From assembly GCA_964019135.1 (NCBI GenBank), contig OZ025255.1, positions 27,219,188-27,283,187 on the forward strand: a stretch of 64,000 nucleotides of DNA, given 5' to 3'. This DNA comes from Arenicola marina (Eukaryota > Annelida > Polychaeta > Arenicolidae). The position numbers were made by a program, and so were the translations under genes. The notes beneath the pieces were generated by a model. That model ran no database searches, had not been told where the DNA came from, and saw only the letters and a list, made by a program, of their open reading frames with translations. Positions 46,931 through 56,288 of this stretch are shown here, in pieces; position 1 is the first letter of the stretch; each line of letters begins with the position of its first letter.

Positions 46931-47924
46931 GGGGGAGGGCAGCCAGTGGGGGGTGTACGTCGTCCGCTTCATGTTCCCGGTCATCATCCTGATGGGCACT
47001 GTGGGCAACGTCCTGTCCCTGATCGTCCTCCAGCGCAAGGTGATGCGGCGGAACTGCTCCTCGGTGTACCTGCTGGCCATGGCCTCCACCGACACCTTGG
47101 TCCTCTACTCCAGCTGCCTCAAGACGTGGGTCCGCGACGTGACCGGCTTCGAGATGCTGCACGTCTCCAACGGCATGTGCCAGACGATCCGCTACGTGTT
47201 CTACACGTCCACGCACCTGTCGGCCTGGTGTACCGTGCTCCTCTCCTGCGAGCGTTTCCTCGTCGTCTGCCTGCCCTTCAAGGCGCCCCACTTCTGCTTC
47301 GTCCAGCGGCCCGTCCTCGTCACCCTCATCACCAGCGCCGTCGTCATGGCGTTCAACACCAACATCTTCTGGATCTACCAGCTGAGCCGGACGCCCGATG
47401 GCGGCGCCACCTGCCAGCCCTACGAGTCCACGCACCTCATCTGCCGCCTGTTCCTGCAGTGCAACCTGCTGGTCTACTCCATCCTGCCCACTATCCTGGT
47501 GCTCAGCCTCAACGTGGCCGTCATCACGACGGTGGCGCAGAACCGCTTCGTGAAGGAGCGGCAGCACGGCAAAGCGGCGCTGCTGAGGAAACAACAGCGG
47601 CTCACCGTCATGCTGCTGGCCATCTCCTTCCTCTGGCTCGCCCTCAGCAGCCCCTACTCAATAGTCGACATCGTCCGCACCCGCAGCGACGTTATGTTCA
47701 ACCACCGGAACATCATCGTCATCTGCTACGCGTTCATGTACTGGAACCACGCCCTGAACTTTTACATCTACTGCGTGACGGGCAAGAAGTTCAGGCACGA
47801 GCTGAAGCGGACGTTCTGCAACAACCACCAGCCGGTGCGACCCAGGCTGACACCCCAGCAGGAGCTCTCGGTCGAAACGCCCGCCCGCCACTCCATCCAA
47901 GCCAGGGCCCATCTCTACAAATGA
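46698..47924 (+). CDS. Rhodopsin-class (class A) G-protein-coupled receptor, nested in TRPM intron
   Basis: 408 residues in a single coding exon. The extracellular N-terminus has three N-glycosylation sites (N12VT, N35IS, N47RT) and a 14-Gly run (66-79). Seven helices are visible: TM1 (about 86-112, GNVLSLIVL, N104), TM2 (D132), C161 before TM3, CERF at 184-187 in place of DRY, TM4 (204-226), C239 in loop 2, TM5 with P264, TM6 ending ALSSPY (P319), and TM7 with NHALNFYIYC. There N354-F-Y-I-Y358 replaces NPxxY; a basic helix 8 (GKKFRHELKRTF) follows. This pattern resembles invertebrate neuropeptide/orphan receptors such as the FMRFamide-receptor group. The ligand is unknown. The upstream acceptor supports the start; Met9 is an alternative. 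Confidence 0.93.
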
Positions 47925-48350
47925 CAGCCGGGTGCCAGGGCCAGGCTGTGTGACTGGCCCTGGCGCCTCCCAGGCCCCATCTCAACAAGTGGCGGGGGCC
48001 GACAGGGAACCAGGCTAGGACTGGTGCCAGTGTCTCGCAGGGCCACCTCAACAAGTGACGGGGGCCGACATGGAACCAGGCTAGGACTGGGGCCAGTGTC
48101 TCCCAGGGCCCATCTCAGCAAGTGACGGGGGCCGACATGGAACCAGGCTAGGACGGGTGCCAGTATCTCCCAGGGCCCACCTCAACAAGTGACGGGGCCG
48201 ACAGGGAACCAGGCTAGGACGGGTGCCAGTGTCTCCCAGGGCCCATCTCAGCAAGTGACGGGGGCCGACATGGAACCAGGCTAGACTGGTGCCAGTGTCT
48301 CCCAGGGCCCACCTTAACAAGTGACAAGGGGCCGACAGGGAACCAGGCTA
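47900..48350 (+). repeat. 67-bp array derived from the GPCR stop region
   Basis: About six copies, the first overlapping the end of the GPCR gene. Units read CCCAGGGCCCATCTCAACAA then GTGACGG; the gene itself reads AGGGCCCATCTCTACAAATGA. Each unit thus repeats the last codons (R-A-H-L-x-K) and a TGA stop, followed by CCGACAGGGAACCAGGCTAG. It forms the start of the presumed 3' UTR. Confidence 0.85.
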
Positions 48351-49059
48351 TGTGACTGTTTCCGGCAGTCCCTGTCCCTGTTTTTCGCCTACAAACAATT
48401 GTTCCATGTCCACCCCTCACGTCAGGACCAAACTGCCCAGGCAAGACGGATGTCCGCCCCTCATTCAGGCGGCAAAATGCCTATCCTCGTGCGATGGATA
48501 GTAGAACGTTATCATAGGCCGCGTGTGGTCAGCAGTAGGCGACCCAATCGCAAGATCGCTATTCGAAGAGTCATCGAATCAAGGTCACGGAAACGCGACC
48601 TCCAGATCTCAACGCGATCAGTCCCAGCGAACACAGATTCTTATTCTCGCCGCCACCCCAATACCCCACCGTGCGCTCCTTCGTCACGTGACCTGCAGTC
48701 TAGATAAACAGGAATCTACAGTTATGCTCAAAAGGCGTGCCTTATCAGAAATGTGCATGGAGCAGAACGTTCTGCCGCCACGCTGTGAGGTTTGTGCAGA
48801 GGGTGTATACGTCGTGTCTACCAGAAGAGCCGAGCCGTGAACATGTTCAAACGTCCAATGTCTTTAAGACTAAATTACATGCGCCACAGACCATGTTTTG
48901 GGGAGAGATATTTGGTATAGCTTGACAATACTTAGTATCATCACACTAGGTTCAGTGCATCCTATATTATATTGTACACATACATAACAATAGCCCTAGG
49001 TAGCGGGGCGTCAGGAAATTGTTATTGTTCCGACAGCAACTTGTAGCAGCCCGCCAATT
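48351..49059 (+). other. Presumed 3' UTR and flank of the GPCR
   Basis: No gene is seen. The first AATAAA on the plus strand after the GPCR stop is at 49113-49118, so a 3' UTR of about 1.2 kb is possible. Confidence 0.4.
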
Positions 49060-50285
49060 TTCATAATCCGGATAATGTAAAATGCAGGACGGGTACAGGT
49101 TGAAAAAGGGCCAATAAAATGTCCAATGCCTCGCAAAGTTCACGCTATTACTATTAATACGAGTTGAATTCAAACCTCAAGCTTATCTCATGTATATGCT
49201 GAGCGTAATCATATATCTCTTGCTTCTTTAGCGACCAGCTTGCAGCTTTCGAAGGAAATTATTTGGTCTGGCGACTGGCTCAATGACTGGCAAATCGTCA
49301 GCTTTCCCAATCTTGTGATCCAATCGCCGGATTCACCATATTTCGTAGCCTTGTTCGTGAATTGTGACCTTGAGTTCTGTGAGTCCGGCATGGCTTGCAG
49401 ATACCTTTTACAGTACTGGACTTTGGTATCGTGTGTGATGCTAAAAACCGGATAACCGTGTCAGTCTTTCAGACTCGGGATGTCAGAAGTCCAGTTTCTA
49501 TATTCGTCTATTGAAGGGGCCGCATGGCGCTTTGGGTCAGGCAACACGATTTTAGCCGCCTTTATTAAGATCTAACGTTAATGTACTAGTTAACACGACC
49601 ATCAACTCGTAATGACGTTATGATGGTCGTGTTAAGAAGTATAGGGGCGGATAATGAAAACTAAGGGTTGTTCGAGATTCACGAAGGGCCAATAAAATGC
49701 CTAACGCCATGCAACACTCGCTATTACTATTATTAAAAGTTTAATTTAAAATTCAAATTTAGATCACATATGTGCTGGACGTTAACATGATTTTTTGCTT
49801 GTTTGGTTTAACTTGTGCATACAACGTTCGAAGTAAATGATTTAGCGACTGCCTCATTGGTCCGCAAATGGGGGGAGGGTGGCGCAAATCGTAAGCCTGA
49901 GCACATCTTGCAAGCCAGTCGCCGGATTTCTGTACACCGAAAATCGTGGCCTTTTGCGTGACTTGTGGCCTTGTGTTGTCCTGCATCGCTTGAATATACT
50001 TTCCAAAGTTAGTTGAATTCCTATGTGATGCCTTAACCTGATAACGCTGATGTCAATGTTTTATACCGAACCCGGGATGTCAGAAGCCATGTGTTTTATC
50101 CTCGTTTCCTGGGTTCCTTGGCTATAGCCAGAATTATATTTTGCGTGACGTCATGTTTCATTGTTCCATGCAGTCACTATGGTAACGATTGTCTATTGAA
50201 GGGGCCGTATGGCGGTTAGGGTCAGGCTACACGATTTTTTACACGCTAATGTACTAGTTAACACGACCATCAACTCGTAACGATA
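49060..50285. repeat. Two diverged tandem copies of a ~580-bp element with inverted repeat
   Basis: GGGCCAATAAAATG occurs at 49108 and 49686 (offset 578). Both copies then share CGCTATTACTATTA, CGCCGGATT, GGGATGTCAGAAG, TCTATTGAAGGGGCCG and GTACTAGTTAACACGACCAT. The first copy ends in a perfect 14-bp inverted repeat (49591-49604 and 49621-49634). It is probably an old tandemly duplicated element; the class is not identified. Confidence 0.7.
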
Positions 50286-51311
50286 TATATTTTCTCTCTG
50301 CCTAATGGTACTGTGTCAATTTCCATGTCTGTTGCGTTTGCATTTAAGTTTTTTTATGTTTCCCCAATATTCCTAGAATAAGCATTTGCTTCCGTACATT
50401 TTATATTCCTGGTATTAAAACTGAATTGAAAATTGAGATCTCTACAATATTGCCACTGCCGTGTTCCCGTGTTTTGTTATTGGGACACCGCCTTGCCGTT
50501 CAGCTCTCATATTACCATCACATACGCTGCTATTGCTGGCAATTTTGATATCTTGTTTGTTATACTGAAAACATTACAGTGATTGTATTTTATACTGATC
50601 GAACGGCCTGTTGGAAAAGGCATTACAAATGTGTACATTTATGTGTTCTTGGAAAGAACGGTAGATATTAGAGCCGTCAGGTGGTTAAAGGCTGGCTATC
50701 TAGTCATCGATACAACCCATTACTGGACTCTTTATAAGGTCATATGAAGATATTATTGTCTTGTTATGTTTGTAAGCAATAAAACAGTCGCATCTTGCGA
50801 CTACGGTGGATGGCGGGTTCTTATCCCACAGGACAATCTTGTCGTGAAGAGCGTCCCCAAACAATATAAGCCATGAACCATCGAAAGCCCGACAAAGCGA
50901 ACTGAACATGTAAGAATTGAGAAAGTCTCAAGTCTATATATGACAGCCCGTTGTAATCGATCGGTTACAGCGGCCATCTTGGATATCAAAATGGATGCTC
51001 CGAAACACACTTTTCACTCATCGTTTTTATGCATTAAATCGCAAGCCCATTAGAGAGTCAATTGCTATCCATGTAAACGTTAGTTATTATCGGGAGAAAG
51101 TCCTCCCCTTCATATCACTAATTAAGGCGGAGATTTTAAATAATTTCAGTTCCTCCTCATCAGCTATTTTAACGACCGCCATATTGGATTTCGAAATGAG
51201 CTGCCTCGATCCGCACAATTATCAACATCGCGATATGACAATAGAGGTCAAAGCATCCTAATTAAAGCAACCAACCAACTGTATATCCGTTATCAGCTGC
51301 GATCAACCCAC
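50286..51311. other. Intron segment with a diverged direct repeat
   Basis: No gene is visible. GCGGCCATCTTGGATATCAA (about 50971) and ACCGCCATATTGGATTTCGA (about 51174) head two related stretches, suggesting two copies of a dispersed repeat. Otherwise AT-rich. Confidence 0.5.
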
Positions 51312-51440
51312 CTCTCGTATTTTCTCGAGGGCCAGCGTGAAGATGTAGGAGATGATGTAGAACTCGGGCCATTCGGGTACGAGTGGCAGCTGGACCAGAA
51401 CCACGTACGTGTAGATCACCAGGAAAGCCACGTAGAAAAT
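51312..51440 (-). CDS. TRPM: TRPM visible exon 5: S1 and S2
   Basis: 129 nt, phase 0 at both ends, acceptor gttgcttcag, donor gtgggt; encodes residues 239-281. S1 is IFYVAFLVIYTYVVLVQ and S2 is EFYIISYIFTLALEKIRE, matching the TRPM pattern in which a W.EW/EWP loop separates the two helices and S2 ends in EK.RE. The next exon continues without a gap after about 42 kb of intron. The exon is flanked by non-repetitive intron sequence on both sides, unlike most exons here. Confidence 0.93.
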
Positions 51441-51662
51441 CTGAAGCAACAACGCGGTACAGACATACATTACATATACATTGGGCTTCCATAATGTGTA
51501 TATGTTTAAATGTCGGGAAAATTAAAGACATTTGAAAGAAACATCGATGTATGTACCGAAATGTGTTGTGTGTGCACTTTGGATGGTGGCCTTGCAAGTA
51601 AAGTAAGCATAATTTGATCATGGGCGACCGAGTGAGGCGTGTACCGCTCTCTGTAGTGGCCA

Positions 51663-51914
51663 GGGGCCGTATTCATAATCGCCACTTACGCTACGCCACT
51701 AGACTTAGCGCTAAGTGGAAGATTTGTCGAACGATTTTCGGGTTTAAACTACATAAGCAGTCACACAAGAAGTGCATTTTCTGAATTAAGAAAGGGCTAA
51801 AATTTCGTTAAAGAGGATTTCTTAATCATGAGCACCGCAACAACGAGCTGGTGAGGCTAAGACGAAAATGCACTTTTCGTGCGTACTTACCGAGGGGATT
51901 GTGAATACGGCCCC
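51663..51914. mobile_element. MITE-like element with terminal inverted repeats
   Basis: GGGGCCGTATTCATAAT at 51663 is matched by the inverted ATTGTGAATACGGCCCC at the right end (51898-51914), with one mismatch. The inside includes the palindrome-rich CACTTAGCGCTAAGTGG-like region at the left. About 250 bp and no coding capacity fit a miniature inverted-repeat transposable element. I could not see a certain target-site duplication. Confidence 0.7.
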
Positions 51915-52708
51915 AGGTGCCCATACCAAGCACACTGTGTCAATTCTGCACAGGGGTTTTGAGCGAAGGTTTACCCCTACTATGTGCCGCAAAGATCGCA
52001 GCTCTAGCTTGCGTTTCTGATTTTTGACGAATTTTAGAATTTGGGCAGAATCTGTATACTTTATCATGGGGCAAATAGTCCCTTGCCACGGAAACAGAAT
52101 TGCGTCTTGCCTTTCGCCACACGCTCGCCCTAGGGCTCTCTAACATATCCCACCATGATGAAGGAAACCAAAATCACTCAAACGAAAGTACGTCATATTG
52201 AAGGAAGTTTGATTTTCTCCATAGGCTCCCATGTTAAACGTTTTCGACTATATACCGAAAAGTAATACGATTACTTCACCATGTTTACAGTTGATGACTG
52301 AGCTTAGTGTTATCAATCAACAACTGCAAGCATTAAGCGACGGATTGAACATGACGCCCATCGGAGCCCCTGCTAGCATCAACAATCTATATTTCATCAT
52401 TGGGCAAATTTAGAAAGAAAACTAAAACATGGGAAGTCCATAGACAATTGCCGTCGCCCCTGGAACCGGAAGTAAGATAGGAACATAGTATTTGGGAACC
52501 CACTTGCTACAAGATGAGGCCACTTCCGATTTTTTTTGTAATTTTTTCCCGTTTTTGTTAGTTTTTTACAATGTACCGAAAGTGACGTCATCGTGACGTC
52601 ATGTGAAGCATCCTAAATATCTGATAAGGCAGTTTGGAGATGAGACATCCCGTATCTGATTGATTTCGGTGTGGTCTTGCAGACTGGACACAGTTCAAGG
52701 CCGCTTAC
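51915..52708. other. TRPM intron segment with a dispersed-repeat copy
   Basis: No gene is visible. 52245-52500 holds the second member of the dispersed repeat also present at 4926-5300 (shared CTGGAACCGGAAGTAAGATA). A TGACGTCATCGTGACGTCAT pair (CRE-like) lies at about 52581. Confidence 0.5.
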
Positions 52709-52897
52709 CGCGTGCACCCAGAACTTGGTGATGGGCGCCGTGTAGAACTCATAGATCTTCTTGCCGAGGCGCAGGGGGCTGTTCTTGCGCTTCACAGTCA
52801 CCGACGCCGTCTCCATGGTAGCCGCCGCGAGCACCTGCCCATTGGCCGGAAGTGGCGGCTCGTCTTTCTGCGCAGGCTCGCTACCCGTCGCCGCCAT
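52709..52897 (-). CDS. TRPM: TRPM visible exon 4: linker and S1 entry, starts with ATG
   Basis: 189 nt, phase 0 at both ends, donor gtaagc; encodes residues 176-238. The distal half holds LRLGKKIYEFYTAPITKFW, the invariant TRPM motif leading into S1. The proximal half is a divergent linker. The acceptor is probably tag at 52898-52900: upstream are a CTAAT branch-point-like motif and a TTTTTTCC tract. The exon then begins exactly with an in-frame ATG. A weaker alternative is cag at 52868-52870, also phase 0, giving a 159-nt exon. The opening ATG would allow an N-terminally truncated channel if a promoter lay in the preceding intron; no promoter is proven. Confidence 0.85.
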
Positions 52898-52900
52898 CTA

Positions 52901-53348
52901 CCGGACATTGGACCGGAAAAAACGCAATTAGGTTTCCCAGATTGGATTTCAAATTGGTTCCCTGGTTAGGGAGAGTCGACGGACGCAAGTGGGAAGACAT
53001 GCCTACTCTTAAATACAAGGTCAAATGTCGAGTCGAGTGTTATATGCCAAAACGCATAGGTATCCTTGTCTACCTTCTATAATCGTCTCGTTGTGCAACC
53101 TTAGACCTCGTGTTGGTCTAAGGTGTTCGTAATAATGCTTGGTAATAATAAAATATGCGCGACAGGCCGTTAAACACGATCATTTGATGATTTTAAAAGT
53201 CCCGGCTTAAGGCCCTTGGCTCCAGGTACGACGTCATGTTGGGATGACAGAAAAATGGCTACACTAGGGTGCGCGGGAGATTTTGTCCAGGGGTTCTGTT
53301 TTAACACCAAGGGAAATGGTCAGGAAATAGGTAAACGAAAGCAGACCC
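52901..53348. other. TRPM intron segment, no gene seen
   Basis: Ordinary intron sequence just upstream of the exon that begins with ATG. No tandem array and no promoter motif I would defend. Confidence 0.5.
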
Positions 53349-53456
53349 TGCACCTGACCCTAGTTGAATAATCAACTATTTGCAGAATTTGGAGCTCCCA
53401 TCTGCACCTGACCCTAGTTGAATAATCAACTATTTGCAGAATTTGAAGCTCCCATC
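53349..53456. repeat. Two-copy 54-bp direct repeat
   Basis: TGCACCTGACCCTAGTTGAA and onward to GAGCTCCCA occurs twice in tandem with one base change (TTGGAG/TTGAAG), so the duplication is recent. Confidence 0.93.
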
Positions 53457-54467
53457 CACTACAAAACGTCACACCTGGGGCCAAGATCCTCAAAGCAAGA
53501 ATAACAAAAAAATGAGAATTTGATCTTCTAATTATTTTTTTAAAAACGACGGAAATAAACGGTCTGGTTTTTCCGTACGTTTGAAAGTAGATCTTTCCAG
53601 ATCAGTCACGTAATATCGGCGCTCTCATTGGGCCTTTAAGGCACATTGCTATTTTGGTATAAACTTCTATACTTAAAGCGGGTGTCCAACCTAATTTAAT
53701 CGCGATCTGCACCGAAAGTGTACATCTTAAAATGTAATTGGCGAGTGTTAACGCTTCGATTCGACCGACTGGTAAGGAGAACAAAATTAAGGCAACCCGC
53801 CCCCAGCAATGTCAAGCAGAGTGCCATTTTGCCGAGAGGAGTGACGCATATTGTGACTATTCATATGGCGCCGGCTTACGTTATAATTCGCGGAGAGAGA
53901 GATCAGGGCCGCGATTTACAGATGAACAGCGGCAATTCCAAGCCGCGCAGTAGAACATGATCTTAGCCTTTCATGGAAAAGTACCGTCCAAACAAATGTA
54001 TATACGTCTTGCGACGATTGACTCCACAACAATGCCATGATTGGAGTTAGAATCGCAGCTATTTATATTGGCGATTATCACGCGCTCTTGTTTTGCTCAC
54101 ACAATAGGCGCAATTTCCGGTTTGAATAAATTAGAGTATCGCCTCCTGATTGGTCAATCACAGACACGCCTCCAAAAAGGGCTGCCGCCTGGGTAGGCGG
54201 CGAAATCGTGCCAGGCGGTCACTTCTAAATATTATTGTGAGCTACAGATAGAACGAAAAATTCTGTAATTTGGAGGATAGACAATTGGGTATTATATGAA
54301 TCGGTAAAGCAGCGTTAGAGGCCAGGCTGGCGGTTCCCTTTAAAGCACATAGCTATTCTGGGATAAAATTGCATACTTAAGGCACAAGTAAGTATAATAA
54401 CGAAACAAAGGCGGGAACCAGCACAATAGGGTTAACAGAGCGACGGGCTCTAGCGCTAAGCTGGTAC
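53457..54467. other. TRPM intron segment with a paired dispersed repeat
   Basis: CCTTTAAGGCACATTGCTAT (about 53632) and CCCTTTAAAGCACATAGCTA (about 54338) head two related stretches of about 55 bp in the same orientation, 706 bp apart. They may be ends or two copies of one element. A CCAAT-type motif (GATTGGTCAATCAC) is at about 54149. Confidence 0.45.
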
Positions 54468-54665
54468 CTCTGCGGCGGCGTCGGAGACTGGGTCCTGTTC
54501 CTGCTCCGGGTCGTCCTGCCGCGAGATGTCGCTGCTGGAGTCGCTGTCTGTGTCCTCCATGTCCTGAATGTGTTCCTCCATGGTCTGGGGCATCAGCTGC
54601 AGCTCCTCCTTGCTCTTGAAGCCCAGGCACAGCACGACCGGGAACAGCAGGATGCCACACACCAC
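54468..54665 (-). CDS. TRPM: TRPM visible exon 3: hydrophobic pre-S1 segment and acidic linker
   Basis: 198 nt, phase 0 at both ends, acceptor ctcgtcccacag, donor gtacc; encodes residues 110-175. A hydrophobic stretch (GILLFPVVLCLGFKSKEEL) corresponds to the conserved TRPM segment before S1 that ends in EFKSK or similar. It is followed by a variable, strongly acidic and serine-rich linker (DTDSDSSSDIS, then DDPEQEQDP), as expected for this poorly conserved loop. The donor departs from consensus after GTA but keeps the frame. Confidence 0.88.
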
Positions 54666-54726
54666 CTGTGGGACGAGGGGGTCACCTCGGTCAGCCAATC
54701 CAGGGCACCTCACGTGTTTATGCTCA

Positions 54727-55550
54727 CACAGGGCTAGCAGGTCTGTACTCACACAGGGCGAGGCGGTCGGTACTCACAGAGGGCTAGGCGGTCTGTACTC
54801 ACACAGGGCTAGGCGGCCTGTACTCCTATAGGCGGCCTGTACTCACAGAAGGCTAGGAGGGCTGTATACTCAGAGACGGCTAGGCGGTCTGTACTCACAC
54901 AGGGCTAGGCGGTATGTACTCACATAGGGCTAGGCGGTCTGTACTCACAACTAGCTAGGCGGTCTGTACTCACATAGGGCTAGGCGGTATGTACTCACAT
55001 AGGGCTAGGCGGTCTGTACTCACAAATAGCTAGGCGGTATGTACTCACATAGGGCTAGGCGGTCTGTACTCACAAATGGCTAGGCGGTCTGTACTCACAT
55101 AGGGCTAGGCGGTCTGTACTCTCAGGTGGCTAGGCGGTCTGTACTCACATAGAGCTAGGCGGTCGGTACTCACATAGGGCTAGGCGGTCTGTAGTCACAT
55201 ATGGCTAGGCGGTCTGTACTCACATAGGGCTAGGCGGTCTGTACTCTTATAGGGCTAGGCGGTCTGTACTCACATAAGGCTAGGCGGTCTGTACTCACAT
55301 AGGGCTAGGCGTTCTGTACTCCCATAGGGCTAGACGGTCTGCACTCACATATGGCTAGGCGGTCTGTACTCACACAGGGCTAGGCGGTCTGTACTCACAT
55401 AGGGCTAGGCGGTCTGCACTCACATAGGGCTAGGCGGTCTGTACTCACCTGGGGCCAGGCGGTCTGTACTCACACAGGGCTAGGCGGTCTGTACTCACAT
55501 AGGGCTAGGCGGTCTGTACTCACACAGGGCTAGGCGGTCTGTACTCACAT
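54727..55550. repeat. 25-bp minisatellite carrying a GTGAGT motif per unit
   Basis: About 33 copies of GGCTAGGCGGTCTGTACTCA plus CATAG. On the TRPM strand each unit contains ATGTGAGTACAG, which holds a donor-like GTGAGT. It lies in the intron between visible exons 2 and 3. Confidence 0.96.
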
Positions 55551-55554
55551 TGCA

Positions 55555-55783
55555 AACCTAGAAAGGTCATAGCAGGGCACCAGTCGCCTGCGAACTCACA
55601 AAGGTCATAGCAGGGCACCAGTCACCTGCGAACTTTCAAAAGTCACGGCAGGGCACCAGTCGCCTGCGAACTCACAAAGGTCAAAGCAGGGCACCAGTCG
55701 CCTGCGAACTCACAAAGGTCATAGCAGGGCACCAGTCGCCTGCGAACTCACAAAGGTCATAGCAGGGCACCAGGTCTTCTATT
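55555..55783. repeat. 38-bp tandem repeat
   Basis: Six copies containing AAAGGTCATAGCAGGGCACC and CGCCTGCGAACTCAC. It follows the 25-bp array directly. Confidence 0.95.
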
Positions 55784-56059
55784 TTGTGGACGAGCGCCCA
55801 TCAGTCTGTGTCATTCTTTAGCGAACAGTAGTGAAAAATAAGGCTGTTGATAAAAAAAAAGTAGTGAAGAACAATGACGGTAGTGTATCCATCAATAAAA
55901 TAGTAACCAGACAACCCACTTACAGCCACCCCTACCCCGTGGAAGTCTCACAATTTTTGATCATAGTGGACGCACGAGTCACATACAACTCCCCCATGCC
56001 GGGCAATCGCTAAATTTAACGTTAGGAAGTTACCCCCAGCGGTAACGACAGACACTCAC
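55784..56059. other. Intron segment, nothing recognised
   Basis: Short unique sequence between the 38-bp repeat and the donor of visible exon 2. Confidence 0.6.
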
Positions 56060-56288
56060 TTTGAGACTGGTGTACTTGCGCATGCGCAACCCGCCCATCC
56101 ACATGTCGGTGAGGAGTATCTGGCAGGAGGTGTTGGCGAGGAACTCGCGGTGGGACGAGTTGACGGCCAGGCTGAGCACGGTCTGATCGCTCCAGTTCTG
56201 TAGCTCATACGTCAACAGCTGCTGAGTCAGATCGTCATCCGTCTTGTAGCAGGCATCAAGCAGCTCCACAGCGAGGTTGGCGAACTCC
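56060..56288 (-). CDS. TRPM: TRPM visible exon 2: conserved pre-S1 domain
   Basis: 229 nt, acceptor cctccccag, donor gtgagt; encodes residues 34-109. It carries the strongest cytoplasmic TRPM signatures: [35 protein letters not shown] and [14 protein letters not shown]. In the family this region packs beneath the channel core and couples the cytoplasmic domains to S1. The first 13 nt of this exon, with the acceptor in front of them, are also the core of the 43-bp tandem array that extends upstream to 57745. About 34 look-alike acceptors therefore precede the real one. The real acceptor is identified because only this copy continues into open TRPM coding sequence. Confidence 0.93.

Noticed and set aside
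46829-47953. Long second plus frame and long minus frames over the GPCR
   Set aside because: Shadows of the high-GC receptor gene; Arg/His/Pro-rich without domains.
53738-53960. 71- and 80-codon plus frames in the TRPM intron
   Set aside because: No motif, no splice signals, and the region looks like dispersed repeat sequence.
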